DNA from: DAOTWP01 sp034435675
GTDB lineage: Bacteria; Chloroflexota; Anaerolineae; Aggregatilineales; Phototrophicaceae
Direction of reading: 5' to 3'
DNA: 26,243 nt
Assembly: GCA_034435675.1 (NCBI GenBank)
Contig: DAOTWP010000289.1
Coordinates: 1-26,243 of the forward strand
The notes under the pieces were generated by a model. It worked only from the letters and a program-made list of their open reading frames with translations, made no database searches and was not told where the DNA came from. Shown here piece by piece: positions 13,789 to 22,726 of the stretch; position 1 is the stretch's first letter, and each line of letters starts with the position of its first letter. Position numbers and translations under genes: made by a program.

Positions 13789-15717
13789 ATGTCTTTTTTG
13801 ACCCCGCTGGCATTCATCGCCGGGCTGTTGGCGATCCCGATTATCCTGATGTACATGCTGCGCCTGCGCCGACGTGAGGTTTTCATCAGCAGCACGTTCC
13901 TGTGGCGGCAGGTGGTGCAGGACACCGAAGCAAACACCCCCTGGCAGCGCCTGCGCCGCAATCTGCTGCTGTTCCTGCAGCTGCTGATTCTGGCGGTGAT
14001 GGTCTTTGCGCTGGCACGCCCGTTCGTCACCGTTCCGGCGGTCAGCAGCGGGCAGATTGCCCTGCTGGTTGACGCTTCTGCCAGCATGAACGCAACGGAT
14101 GTACCCGGTGATCGCAGCCGGTTTGTGCAGGCGCAGCGCCGCGCGCAGGAAATCATCGATACGATGGGTCCGGCGGACACGATGACGATTATTCGCGTCG
14201 GCGCTGTGCCGCAGGTCATCACGCCGTATAGCAGTGACCGGCTGGTCCTGAGCGCGGCAGTGGACGACATGCAGCCGGGCAGGGCGGGCGCGGACTGGAT
14301 CGCCGCGCTGACGCTGGCAACCGCAGGCGCGACCGATCTGGATAACTTCAATCTGGTGGTCATCAGTGATGGCGGGTTAGGGGCGGCGCAGTCGCTGCCC
14401 GGTGTCCCTGAAGAGGCGCTGCGTTATGTGCCGGTGGGCACAGCGAACAATAATATCGCTCTGACCGCCTTTGCCACGCGCACACAGCCCGGTCAGCCGA
14501 CACAGCTCTTCGCCCAACTGACCAATTACGGTGGGCAGGACACCCAGGTTATTTTCAGCCTGCGCGCCGATGGCGAACTACTCGATTCGCGGGAATACAT
14601 TGTGCCCGCGTTTGGCGAGGTGCCGCTGATTTCACAGGCGCTCCCGCGCGGTTTTACCACACTGCGCGGCGACATCACGCTGCCCAGCGGCAGCAGCGCG
14701 CCCGATTATCTTGCAGACGACAACACGGCGTGGGCAGTCAGCAGCGCCGCCGATGACCGCACGGTGCTGCTGATGACGGAAGGCAACCGCTTTATTGCGC
14801 AGGCGCTGCGCAGTCTGCCGGGGATCAATTCGTTTGCCGGGGACATCAATCTGGGGCTGCCATCACAGCCGTATGATGTCTATGTCTTTGACGGTTGGCT
14901 GCCCGACACGCTGCCACCGGGCGATCTGTTCATCATCAACCCGCCCGCCAGCACGGCGCTGTTCAGCGTTGGTGCCCTGACCGAGCAGACCGGCAATATC
15001 GTGGTCGAACGCGCTGATGAGCGCATGAGCTATGTAGACTTTGCCGACGTTAACCTGCGCCAGTTTCGTCAGGTGACGGCTGAATGGGCGGCCCCGCTGG
15101 TTAGCGCGGATGGCGGGGCGCTGCTGCTTGTCGGGGAGATTGGCGGCAGGCAGGTGGCAATTCTGACTTTTGACCTGCGCGACAGCGACCTGCCACTCAA
15201 GCTGGCATGGCCCATTCTGGTGGCAAACCTGATGCAGTGGTTTACCCCCGCCAGTGCCATTAACGCCGGAGAAGGCTTGCAGGTGGGCGACTCGCTGCTG
15301 GTGCGCCCGGCGCTGGATGCGGATCGTGTGCGGGTGACACTGCCGGACGACAATGTGCGTGATCTGCCGGTGGAAAGCGAGACACTGGTCTTTGCCGAAA
15401 CCGATCTGCCTGGTCTGTACCGGCTGGACGTGCTGCGCGGGGACGAGCTGCTGCAAAGCGTGCCCTTCGCTGTGAACCTGTTCAGCCCGCTGGAAAGCGA
15501 CATCACCCCACAGGCGACCATTCTGCTGGGCACAGCAGAAATCGCGGAAAGTGAAGCGGAGGAACTGGGGCAGCAGGAATTTTACCCGGTGGTGCTGCTG
15601 GGCGCGCTGCTGCTGCTGCTGATCGAATGGTATGTCTATCACCAGCGTATCAAAATGCCGACGCTGGTTAGCAGCACCACGCGCAGTACACGCCGTCCGG
15701 TGCGGCGTGCTTCGTAA
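13789..15717 (+). CDS. BatA/VWA-domain membrane protein
   Basis: A 642-residue membrane protein. The N-terminal BatA-type region has hydrophobic segments at about 3-24 and 57-77 flanking a basic LRLRRRE loop. A von Willebrand A domain follows with an intact MIDAS DxSxS (Asp95-Ala-Ser97-Ala-Ser99) and the later LVVISDGG strand. The middle has immunoglobulin-like beta-rich segments (LFAQLTNYGGQDTQVIFSLRADG) and a ligand-domain-like stretch. A last membrane segment near the C-terminus (VVLLGALLLLLIEWYVY) is followed by a basic Thr/Arg-rich tail. Such proteins usually accompany a MoxR ATPase and a DUF58 protein; neither is in this window, although an upstream partner elsewhere is possible. GAGGG lies 7 bases before the ATG. 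It converges on the histidine kinase gene with only 15 bases between. Confidence 0.9.
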   Translation: MSFLTPLAFIAGLLAIPIILMYMLRLRRREVFISSTFLWRQVVQDTEANTPWQRLRRNLLLFLQLLILAVMVFALARPFVTVPAVSSGQIALLVDASASMNATDVPGDRSRFVQAQRRAQEIIDTMGPADTMTIIRVGAVPQVITPYSSDRLVLSAAVDDMQPGRAGADWIAALTLATAGATDLDNFNLVVISDGGLGAAQSLPGVPEEALRYVPVGTANNNIALTAFATRTQPGQPTQLFAQLTNYGGQDTQVIFSLRADGELLDSREYIVPAFGEVPLISQALPRGFTTLRGDITLPSGSSAPDYLADDNTAWAVSSAADDRTVLLMTEGNRFIAQALRSLPGINSFAGDINLGLPSQPYDVYVFDGWLPDTLPPGDLFIINPPASTALFSVGALTEQTGNIVVERADERMSYVDFADVNLRQFRQVTAEWAAPLVSADGGALLLVGEIGGRQVAILTFDLRDSDLPLKLAWPILVANLMQWFTPASAINAGEGLQVGDSLLVRPALDADRVRVTLPDDNVRDLPVESETLVFAETDLPGLYRLDVLRGDELLQSVPFAVNLFSPLESDITPQATILLGTAEIAESEAEELGQQEFYPVVLLGALLLLLIEWYVYHQRIKMPTLVSSTTRSTRRPVRRAS

Positions 15718-15732
15718 CCCGTACAGCGGCTG

Positions 15733-17439
15733 TTAGACGGAGGGCAGCGTAATCGTGAAGGTGCTGCCCCTGCCCGGCTGACTCTCCAAATTAATGCTGC
15801 CGCCATGCAGTTCGATTGCCTGTTTGGTGATTGCCAGCCCCAGCCCGGTGCCTTCCACGTTGGCAACATTGCTGCCGCGATAAAACGCCTCAAACAGCCG
15901 TGTCTGGTCCTCCGGCGGGATGCCAATGCCCTGATCGCGCACATGCAGAATCACGGTCTGTTCCGTTCTATCCAGTTCCACCCGGATGGTGCTGCCGCGT
16001 GGCGAGTATTTGGTCGCATTTGTGAGCAGATTTTCCAGCGCCTGCCCGATCAACCGGGCATCCGCATTCAGCAGAATCTCGCGTTCTGTGCCGTGCAGGT
16101 CAATCTCGTAAGCCCCCTGTGTATTCTGGCGCGTTTGCTCCACCTGTTCTTTGACCAGTGATGTCAGGTTAAGCTGCTGCGGGTGAAAGTCTGGTCCAAT
16201 TGTTTCGGCGGTGAGCAGCTTGAGCAGGTCATCCAGCAGGTTGACCAGATGCGCGACCTGGATCTGAATCATCGCGAAATGCCGCTGGCTCTGCTCGGGT
16301 GTCATGCGGCTGGCGTAAGCTTCCAGAATGCCCGCCGAGGTGCTGATCGTCGTCAGGGGATTGCGGAACTGGTGCGAGATCATGGACATGAAGCGGCGGC
16401 GCAGGTTGTTCAGCTCAATTTCCTTATGCAATGCAGTCTGTAGTCGTTCTCGTTCGAGCTGCTCTGCTTCGTGTTCCTTGTGGCTGGTAATATCGGTCAG
16501 CGTGCCGTCCCAGCGGACAGGGGTGCCGTTGGCGTCAACAGTGACCCGTGTGCGGTCCCGCACCCAGCGCTGAGCGCCGTCCGGGCGAATAATCCGGTAT
16601 TCCACATCACCCGCACCGGTTTCAAAGACCTTGATCTGATTATTCGCAACGCTGGTGTGGTCGTCAGGATGGATCACGTCCAGCACCCGCGTCGGGTTTG
16701 TCAGCAGGATGTCCAGCGGAATTCCATACAGCCGTTCCGCCGCCGAGCTGAGATAAGCAACATGATACTCCGGCACAAGTTCAGCAGACCAGACCACATC
16801 GTCAATACTTTCCAGAATACTGTTCAGCCGCTCCTGCTGTTCATGCAGCGCCTTCTCTGCGGCACGGCGTGCGGTGACATTTTCAGCGACCACCAGCACC
16901 GCCGGTGTCCCGTTAAATTCCAGTGTATGCGAGATGATTTCGACATCAATCACCGTGCCATCTTTGTAGCGATGCCGCCATACGCTGTGCTGCTGGAGTT
17001 CCGGTTTTGTGTGTGGCACATGCTCCAGCAGGCGCGGCACATCTTCTGGTGGGCGAATGTCCACAAGGGACATCTTCAGGAATTCGGCGCGAGTATAACC
17101 ATAGTGCGCTACAGCAGCTTCGTTGACTTCTACAAAGCGCAGCGTGTACTGGTCAATCACCCACATGGGCTGCGGATGATTGCGGAACAGGTTGCGAAAA
17201 TCACGCTCGCGCTCAATCAGGTTTTGCTCTATTTGACGGCGGTGATTGAACTCGCGCCGCAGGACAACCAACAGCAGCCCGCCGGTGAGCAGTACATACA
17301 ACCCGCCCTTGAGCGTTGAGAAGATGTGCAGCAGCTCTGTTCGTCCCGCGGAGAGGATCGCGACAATGGTGTCACTCGTGATAATCCAGAGAAGCGCAAC
17401 AGCGACGTATAGAAGTGTAATACGGATATCAGGAGTCAT
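15733..17439 (-). CDS. PAS-domain sensor histidine kinase
   Basis: A 568-residue membrane histidine kinase. Two N-terminal membrane segments (about 6-29 and 43-60) enclose only a short extracytoplasmic loop, so sensing is probably by the two following PAS domains (about 78-190 and 200-320, the second with a PAC-like EYRIIRPDGAQRWVRDR). A HisKA domain follows with His356 (MISHQFRNPL), then the ATPase boxes: N (LLTNATKYSP), G1 (DQGIGIPPED), F (LFEAFYRG) and G2 (GTGLGLAI). All phosphotransfer residues are present. No response regulator is adjacent; the orphan receiver at 5756-6190 is a possible but untested partner. The ATG at 17439 is preferred to the overlapping GTG at 17442, with only a weak Shine-Dalgarno sequence (GGGTAA). 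Confidence 0.93.
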   Translation of the reverse strand: MTPDIRITLLYVAVALLWIITSDTIVAILSAGRTELLHIFSTLKGGLYVLLTGGLLLVVLRREFNHRRQIEQNLIERERDFRNLFRNHPQPMWVIDQYTLRFVEVNEAAVAHYGYTRAEFLKMSLVDIRPPEDVPRLLEHVPHTKPELQQHSVWRHRYKDGTVIDVEIISHTLEFNGTPAVLVVAENVTARRAAEKALHEQQERLNSILESIDDVVWSAELVPEYHVAYLSSAAERLYGIPLDILLTNPTRVLDVIHPDDHTSVANNQIKVFETGAGDVEYRIIRPDGAQRWVRDRTRVTVDANGTPVRWDGTLTDITSHKEHEAEQLERERLQTALHKEIELNNLRRRFMSMISHQFRNPLTTISTSAGILEAYASRMTPEQSQRHFAMIQIQVAHLVNLLDDLLKLLTAETIGPDFHPQQLNLTSLVKEQVEQTRQNTQGAYEIDLHGTEREILLNADARLIGQALENLLTNATKYSPRGSTIRVELDRTEQTVILHVRDQGIGIPPEDQTRLFEAFYRGSNVANVEGTGLGLAITKQAIELHGGSINLESQPGRGSTFTITLPSV

Positions 17440-17470
17440 CACAGTTACCCGATGATATTCATAACATAAG

Positions 17471-17485
17471 ATTATATTAAGTATA
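17471..17485 (-). promoter_or_regulatory. AT-rich promoter region of the histidine kinase gene
   Basis: On the minus strand, TATAAT (complement of 17471-17476) and TATACT (complement of 17480-17485) lie side by side, 32-41 bases upstream of the kinase start. They sit in a strikingly AT-rich stretch (17461-17492) within GC-rich surroundings. No convincing -35 box is present for either. Confidence 0.4.
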
Positions 17486-17541
17486 GTATGGATTACCGCT
17501 TTCCAGCGCAGTAAATCTCAATGTAACCGTTCGGTACCTGT

Positions 17542-18369
17542 TCACATGCCGTATTTAAGTTTGCCTGCCAGAATTTGCTGCAGGCGAAACAGATCCGTGC
17601 GCGAGGTCATATCCAGGCTGATTGGCGTGACCGAGACTACCCCGGCGTGCAGCACCGCGTACACATCGGAGTCCGGTTCCGCTTCAGCAGGGTTAGAGTC
17701 AAAGGCGTACCCCAGTTTGCCCACCTCCGAAAGGGCGGTACGCTCCGGGCGGGTGGGCCAGTAGACACGGCGGCGTGACAGGCGGGTAACGCGCCACTCG
17801 CTTTGCGGCGTTGCGCCCAGCGGCACATCAATCTTGAGAATATCCACATCATCGGGCATGGCACTTTGCATCAACCGCTGCCCGAAGATGCGCGCAAAGT
17901 GCGCCGCCGCGCTAAAGTCCACATCGGCTGAATAGGTCAGGTGCAGGTCTTTGGGCGTTTGCTGCGAGACTGCCACCGCCGGAATGCCCAGACTTGCCGC
18001 TTCGATTGCCGCCCCGACTGTACCGGAGACGGTGACGCCGTTGCCCGTGTTCTCACCATAATTGATGCCGGACACCACCAGCGCCGGTTTGCGCGGCGCC
18101 AGTTCCAGCACACCATGCTGCACCGTCTGGGCGGGTGTGCCGTCCGCAGCATAGCACTGGTAGATGCTGCCGTTCACCTCTACTTCGCGCGGGTAGAGGC
18201 GCCCTTCGCTGAAACCGGGCAGGCTGCGCCCCATGCCGGACTGCTGCTCACGCGGGGCGACCACCAGGAGTTCGCCCAGCCCTTCAAAGGCACGAACCGC
18301 CGCCCAGAGTCCAGGGGAGTCAAAGCCGTCGTCATTGGTGAAGAGGATGATCGGGGTCTGGTCGCTCAT
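17542..18369 (-). CDS. surE: 5'/3'-nucleotidase SurE
   Basis: A divalent-metal-dependent nucleoside monophosphate phosphatase, cytoplasmic, linked to stationary-phase survival in the family. The 275-residue protein keeps the metal site: TNDDG (Asn12, Asp13, Asp14), Ser44 in QQSGMGRS, and SGINYGENTG with Asn103, followed by SGTVGAAIEA. It ends with the usual C-terminal SLDMTSRTDLFRLQ region. An AAGGA Shine-Dalgarno lies 6 bases before the ATG. It is transcribed in the same direction as the EamA gene upstream but has its own likely promoter. Confidence 0.95.
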   Translation of the reverse strand: MSDQTPIILFTNDDGFDSPGLWAAVRAFEGLGELLVVAPREQQSGMGRSLPGFSEGRLYPREVEVNGSIYQCYAADGTPAQTVQHGVLELAPRKPALVVSGINYGENTGNGVTVSGTVGAAIEAASLGIPAVAVSQQTPKDLHLTYSADVDFSAAAHFARIFGQRLMQSAMPDDVDILKIDVPLGATPQSEWRVTRLSRRRVYWPTRPERTALSEVGKLGYAFDSNPAEAEPDSDVYAVLHAGVVSVTPISLDMTSRTDLFRLQQILAGKLKYGM

Positions 18370-18414
18370 GAATGTCCTTTGCCGGGCTGGTTTACGGGAA
18401 GCTCAATACCCTTT

Positions 18415-18443
18415 AGTGTAATCCTAGCACAATTGCGCTGCAA
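18415..18443 (-). promoter_or_regulatory. Promoter of surE
   Basis: On the minus strand TTGCAG (complement of 18438-18443) and TACACT (complement of 18415-18420) are exactly 17 bases apart, and the -10 lies 45 bases before the ATG. The match to the sigma-70 consensus is moderate. An alternative extended -10 (TGCTAGGAT) lies just upstream of the TACACT. Confidence 0.45.
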
Positions 18444-18492
18444 AGTACCACAAAAGCAGCGCGGTCCGCCGTGGTAGTGCCGCCAGGTTGCC

Positions 18493-19359
18493 TCAAGCGG
18501 TTTGCAGCGTCCGGCGTGTCAGCAGCAGCACCGCTGTGATAATCAGCCCGCCGCCCAGCAGGCGCAGTGGGGTGAGTGGTTCTTCGAGCAGCAGCGCCGC
18601 CAGCAGCAGGGCGGTGACCGGCTCTACGGTGGAAATCAGCGCGGCATTGGTCGGTCCGATGCGCGCCATGCCCGCAAAGAAGCCGCCGATTGCCAGCACG
18701 GTGGACAGCAGTGCCAGCGCCACGGCGCCTGCCCAGCCCGCCGCGGTCCCCGGCAGCGCCGGACCCTGCAACAGCACTGCGACTGTATAGACCAGCGCCG
18801 CCCCGCAGATCACGACGGTGGTGCTTTGCAGCGCACTGGTCTCCGCGCTGAAGTGGTCGGTCGCCAGAATATAGCCGGAGTAGATCAGGGCGGCGGCGAT
18901 GGCGAAGACAATGCCCAGTGGATTGACTGCCCCGCTGACTTCGCCAATTGTCAGGATGCTGCCACCGACTGCCAGTCCCAGCGCGAGGAGCCTGACACGG
19001 GTGAGTTTTTCCTTGAGCAGCAGCGCAGCCAGCAGGGTGACGAGGGCGGGGTAGATATACAGCAGCAGCGCCACCAGCCCGGCGGGGATGAGCGTGAGCG
19101 CAGTGAAATAGGAAAACGAGATGCCGCCAAAGCCCAGCGCGCCCAGCAGCACGAACACCAGCAGGGTGCGCCCGCGCGGCAGCGGCACGCCCCGCAGCGC
19201 CAGCACCGCCAGCAAGACAACTGCCGCAATGCTGAAGCGCAGGAACAGCAGCGTCGTGGGGGTGACACCCGAAGCGTAAGCGTAATGTGCGAAAACGGGC
19301 ATCGCCCCGTAAGCCATGCCCGATACGACCACCAGACCAATTCCGACAAGTTGGCGCAT
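18493..19359 (-). CDS. EamA (DMT superfamily) transporter
   Basis: A membrane permease of the drug/metabolite transporter superfamily, 288 residues with about ten hydrophobic segments arranged as two EamA repeats. The first repeat covers about 1-137 (VVVSGMAYGAMPVFAHYAY to LLLKEKLTRVRLLALGLAVGG). The second is about 148-284 and ends in EPVTALLLAALLLEEPLTPLRLLGGGLII, the standard EamA signature with the E-P-V motif. The substrate cannot be told from sequence; family members export amino acids and metabolites. The ATG at 19359 follows AGAGG and gives the normal EamA length, whereas the frame open to 19464 would run into the thiolase terminator. Confidence 0.92.
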   Translation of the reverse strand: MRQLVGIGLVVVSGMAYGAMPVFAHYAYASGVTPTTLLFLRFSIAAVVLLAVLALRGVPLPRGRTLLVFVLLGALGFGGISFSYFTALTLIPAGLVALLLYIYPALVTLLAALLLKEKLTRVRLLALGLAVGGSILTIGEVSGAVNPLGIVFAIAAALIYSGYILATDHFSAETSALQSTTVVICGAALVYTVAVLLQGPALPGTAAGWAGAVALALLSTVLAIGGFFAGMARIGPTNAALISTVEPVTALLLAALLLEEPLTPLRLLGGGLIITAVLLLTRRTLQTA

Positions 19360-19457
19360 GAAACCTCTGGGTGAAGGATGCTGATGAATCAGAATGCCAA
19401 CTCTGATTGTGCGCCCAAGCACAGCGCGCCGCATCAGTCCAAGCGTGCCAGTTGCCC

Positions 19458-19490
19458 AAAACAAAAGCAGGTCTCACGTTTGAAACCTGC
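19458..19490 (-). terminator. Rho-independent terminator of the thiolase gene
   Basis: On the minus strand GCAGGT/ACCTGC (19467-19472 with 19485-19490), extended by three more pairs after one mismatch, is followed directly by TTTTGTTTT (complement of 19458-19466). It lies 52 bases after the thiolase stop. A second small hairpin, GGGCAA/TTGCCC (19509-19514 with 19522-19527), precedes it. Confidence 0.82.
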
Positions 19491-19541
19491 CTGATTAATG
19501 ATACGACCGGGCAACGCATGTTTGCCCTGTAAATTGTGCGG

Positions 19542-20696
19542 TTAATTCAGGCGTTCGATGATTGTGCCCGTGCCCATGCCGCCGCCGCAGCACATCGTCT
19601 GTAAGCCGAAGCGCTTATCATGCACATCCAGCGCGTTGAGCAGCGTAGTCATCAACCGCGCGCCGCTGCCGCCCAGCGGGTGCCCGACGGCAATCGCGCC
19701 GCCGTGCACGTTGACCTTGCTCATGTCGGGCTGCATTTCGCGTTTCCACATGGCGATCACCACCGCGAACGCCTCGTTGACCTCGAACAGATCAATGTCA
19801 TTCATGGTCATGCCCGCGCGGTGCAGCGCTTTTTGCGTCGCGCCCAGCGGTCCGGTCAGCATCAGGTGCGGGTCGCTGCCGACAGTCACACTGGCGACGA
19901 TGCGGGCGCGCGGTTTCATGCCCAGTTCGCGTGCTTTGTCGGCGGTCATCACCAGCACGGCGGCTGCGCCATCGCTGATCTGGCTGCTGTTGCCCGCAGT
20001 GGTCACGCCGTCATCGCTGAACACCGCCTGCAAATTGCCCATTTTGGGGCGGTCCGCGTTGAAGCGGATACCCTGATCGTATTCAACCAGCAGCGGTTTG
20101 CCTTCGTCGTCCTTGCCTTCCAGCGGCAGAATTTCGCGTTTGAGCGCGCCGTTCTGCGTTGCCTGCGCGGCTTTCATATGGCTTTCGTAGGCAATGTCGT
20201 CCACTTCCTCGCGGCTGATGCCCCACTTCTTGGCGATTTTGTCCGCCGCCAGACCCTGCGGGATCATGTTGTACTGCTCCATGATGCGGTCGGTGAACGC
20301 CGCCTGACCCATCAGACTGCTGCCCATCGGCACGCGCGTCATGCTCTCCACGCCGCCCGCCACGACTACATCCATCTGCCCGGACGCCACCAGCGCCGCC
20401 GCAAGATGCACTGCCTGCTGGCTGCTGCCACACTGGAAATCTACACTCGTTCCCGGCACTTCAATCGGCAGACCGGCATCCAGTGCGACGTTGCGCGCAA
20501 TGTTGAAGGTCTGTTCGCCTGCCTGGCTCACACAGCCCCAGATGACATGTTCGACTTTGGCAGGGTCGAGGTTGGCACGCGCCAGCACCTCACACAGCAC
20601 ATTCGACCCCAGCCGCACCGGATGAATATCGCGCAGCCACCCGCGATTCTTGCCCAGGGGCGTGCGCACGGCATCAACAATCACGACATCAGACAT
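19542..20696 (-). CDS. Thiolase, acetyl-CoA acyltransferase family
   Basis: A 384-residue thiolase that either condenses acetyl-CoA units or cleaves 3-ketoacyl-CoA. The nucleophilic Cys89 lies in DFQCGSSQQA, His339 in AVGHPLGGSG and the second catalytic Cys369 in CCGGGMG. It also has NEAFAV (the NEAFA motif) and GNSSQISDGAAA. These are the complete active-site set. No other beta-oxidation gene is adjacent, so biosynthetic versus degradative direction cannot be decided. GAGGG lies 7 bases before the ATG, and there is a well-formed promoter and a strong terminator, so the gene is a single transcription unit. Confidence 0.95.
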   Translation of the reverse strand: MSDVVIVDAVRTPLGKNRGWLRDIHPVRLGSNVLCEVLARANLDPAKVEHVIWGCVSQAGEQTFNIARNVALDAGLPIEVPGTSVDFQCGSSQQAVHLAAALVASGQMDVVVAGGVESMTRVPMGSSLMGQAAFTDRIMEQYNMIPQGLAADKIAKKWGISREEVDDIAYESHMKAAQATQNGALKREILPLEGKDDEGKPLLVEYDQGIRFNADRPKMGNLQAVFSDDGVTTAGNSSQISDGAAAVLVMTADKARELGMKPRARIVASVTVGSDPHLMLTGPLGATQKALHRAGMTMNDIDLFEVNEAFAVVIAMWKREMQPDMSKVNVHGGAIAVGHPLGGSGARLMTTLLNALDVHDKRFGLQTMCCGGGMGTGTIIERLN

Positions 20697-20746
20697 CCTA
20701 GTACCCTCAAAATAATCTAACGGCGGTTTGATTTTTTGCTGCGCGT

Positions 20747-20775
20747 ATCATACCAGACTGCCTGCAATTCGCCAA
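20747..20775 (-). promoter_or_regulatory. Promoter of the thiolase gene
   Basis: On the minus strand TTGGCG (complement of 20770-20775) and TATGAT (complement of 20747-20752) are 17 bases apart, with TGG directly before the -10 (an extended -10 feature). The -10 lies 51 bases before the ATG. This is one of the two best sigma-70-like matches in the window, in the spacer divergent from the gene at 20878. Confidence 0.65.
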
Positions 20776-20877
20776 CCAGTTGCCCTGCTGTTTTGCTGCT
20801 GCCCCCGTTGCGCGCTGGGGCATTTCGGTTTAAAGTGACGGTGTTGAAAGCAAACAGATGTTTTATAGGATGCCGCC

Positions 20878-22635
20878 ATGCACACGGTTAGCACCATGCT
20901 GCAAGACAGCGATCCCGCCCTGCTGCCCGTGCTGGCGCAGGTGTGGGGCGCCAGTATTCAAACGCTCAAACCGGGGGAGGCACTCAAGGCGCTTGGTCAG
21001 GCAATGCTGCAACCACAGGCGGCAGAACGGGTCTGGACCGGGTTGGCAGATCACCAGCGCGGCGCACTGCAAACCCTGCTGGGCAGCAGCGGCAGAATGC
21101 CCACCCCCATGTTTGAGCGTCTGTTTGGCAAAGTGCGCAAGATGGGCGCAGGGCGCATTGAGCGCGAAAAACCGCACCTGAACCCGGAGAACATTGCCGA
21201 GGCGTTGTTTTATCGCGGGCTGATTGCTGTAGCGTTCGAGCAGGGCAAGATGGGTGTGGAAAGCATCACCTATGTGCCGAGCGATCTGATCCCGATTTTG
21301 CCGGTGCACAAGACTGCTTATGAAAACCTCGCAGCCGCTGAGGATGAACCCCTGCCGGAGGATGATACCAGCGCGTCTGCCGGTGCGCTGGCGGAGATTG
21401 CGCAGGTGCAGGCTGTCCACCCGGCGGATACTTCGATTGTGGATGACCTGACCACGCTGCTGGCGTACCTGCGCGTCAACTCGACTCTTGCCGATGCCGG
21501 CACACCGGGATCAGTCGTCTTGCGTGAAGAGGACGCCGATGCGCTGCTGCCGCACCTGCTGGTGCCGGACGAAATCCGGCTGGACTTTCTGCTGGGGCTG
21601 GCACTCAGCGCGGAACTTGTTGGCATTCAGGATAACCAGTTGTACGTGCGGCGCGAGGCAACCGCGTGGTTGAGCGCCCCGCGGGCGCAGCAGGTTCACA
21701 AACTGGTCGAAAGCTGGCGCGACAGCGTGCTCTACCGCGATTTGTGGCATGTGCCGGGCTTGTACCCCGAAGTGGATGCCGGGGATATGGCGGCATATCA
21801 CCCGACGGTTGCCCGCGCCGTGCTGCTGCAATTCATGGGCGATCTTGTTCCGCGCCAGGCGTGGTGGTCCCTGGAGCAGTTTATCGAGGCGATCAAAGAG
21901 ACTGAACCGGATTTCCAGCGCCCCGGCGGGAATTACGATGCCTGGTACATCCGCAACGAAGACGGCGAATATCTGCGCGGGTTTGAAAGCTGGGATGCAG
22001 TCGAAGGCGCGCTGATCGAATTCATGATCCTGGGTCCGCTGCACTGGCTGGGGCTGCTCGATACGGCGGAAGATGCCGCGCGGCTGACTGCCTATGGGCG
22101 GGCGCTGGTCACGGGCGCTGCATGGCCCGCGCCGCCCGACCCCGACGACAGCATCATGCTGAAAGAAGATGGCACGCTGCTGATCAGCCGTAAAATCTCC
22201 CGTGTGGAGCGTTTTCAGGCAGCACGGTTTACGTCGTGGCTGGGCGCGCCCGATTCGCGTGAAGCACCCTACGGCTACCGGCTCGACGCGGAGGGTATCA
22301 AACGGGCGGCGGAGCAGAATATCACTACCGCGCACATCGCCGCGTTTCTCAAGCGGGTGCTGAATGACGCGCCGCTGCCCAAGAACCTCGCGCGGCTCTT
22401 GGAAACCTGGCAGGCGGGCGCGACTGCCGCCGTTTCGTTCGAGCGGCTGCTGGTGCTGCGCACCACCGCCGTAGAAACACTGGACTTCATCGCCGAAACC
22501 CCCGCCCTGCGGCGCTATCTGGGTGCGCGGCTTGGTCCAATGGCAGTGGTCATCCGCGCCGACCAGTGGGAAGCGCTGAAAGCGGCGCTGGAAGCACAGG
22601 GTATTGATGTGCATCTGGCGATGGAGGCTGACTGA
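20878..22635 (+). CDS. Helicase_C_3-like (XPB/Ssl2 N-terminal-type) protein
   Basis: A 585-residue protein resembling the XPB/Ssl2-type helicase N-terminal domain (Helicase_C_3), found in Actinobacteria and Chloroflexota, often next to an XPB-type helicase. The evidence is the layout: an N-terminal winged-helix-like region (LADHQRGALQTLL, MPTPMFERLFG, FYRGLI), a central W-rich helical part (WLSAPRAQQVHKLVESW) and a C-terminal region YRLDAEGIKRAAEQNIT...IAAFLKRVLNDAPLPKNLARLLETW. The last part matches the conserved C-terminal block of that family. There are no Walker A or B motifs, so the protein is not itself an ATPase, and no XPB helicase is in the window. The ATG at 20878 follows AGGA at 7 bases. 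TTGAAA (20844-20849) with TAGGAT 16 bases on would place transcription almost at the start codon. Confidence 0.75.
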   Translation: MHTVSTMLQDSDPALLPVLAQVWGASIQTLKPGEALKALGQAMLQPQAAERVWTGLADHQRGALQTLLGSSGRMPTPMFERLFGKVRKMGAGRIEREKPHLNPENIAEALFYRGLIAVAFEQGKMGVESITYVPSDLIPILPVHKTAYENLAAAEDEPLPEDDTSASAGALAEIAQVQAVHPADTSIVDDLTTLLAYLRVNSTLADAGTPGSVVLREEDADALLPHLLVPDEIRLDFLLGLALSAELVGIQDNQLYVRREATAWLSAPRAQQVHKLVESWRDSVLYRDLWHVPGLYPEVDAGDMAAYHPTVARAVLLQFMGDLVPRQAWWSLEQFIEAIKETEPDFQRPGGNYDAWYIRNEDGEYLRGFESWDAVEGALIEFMILGPLHWLGLLDTAEDAARLTAYGRALVTGAAWPAPPDPDDSIMLKEDGTLLISRKISRVERFQAARFTSWLGAPDSREAPYGYRLDAEGIKRAAEQNITTAHIAAFLKRVLNDAPLPKNLARLLETWQAGATAAVSFERLLVLRTTAVETLDFIAETPALRRYLGARLGPMAVVIRADQWEALKAALEAQGIDVHLAMEAD

Positions 22636-22670
22636 CGCGGGCGCGAGCTGACGCGGGCGCGAGCTGACGC
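22632..22670. repeat. 16-bp tandem duplication across a stop codon
   Basis: The unit CTGACGCGGGCGCGAG occurs at 22632-22647 and 22648-22663, with a partial third copy (CTGACGC) to 22670. The TGA of the preceding gene (22633-22635) is inside the first copy. A short GGCG/CGCC hairpin followed by TTTTT (22656-22677) formed from the repeat may help terminate transcription. Confidence 0.9.
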
Positions 22671-22675
22671 CGTTT

Positions 22676-22704
22676 TTGCCACAATGCCCGCCGATGCCTA
22701 CAAT
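22676..22704 (+). promoter_or_regulatory. Promoter of the LytM-SH3-glycosidase gene
   Basis: TTGCCA (22676-22681) and TACAAT (22699-22704) are exactly 17 bases apart and each matches the sigma-70 consensus at five of six positions. This predicts transcription from near 22711 and a leader of about 73 bases. The -35 box overlaps the T-tract after the tandem repeat. Confidence 0.65.
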
Positions 22705-22726
22705 AGAGACATTCAGTTGATTTTGC

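Noticed and set aside
5756..17439. Pairing the orphan receiver (5756-6190) with the PAS histidine kinase (15733-17439) as a two-component system
   Set aside because: The genes are 9.5 kb apart with unrelated genes between. Proximity in the same window is not evidence of partnership.
19620..20720. A 366-residue plus-strand frame over the thiolase gene
   Set aside because: It is antisense to a complete thiolase and is rich in His, Arg and Gln as expected of a shadow frame.
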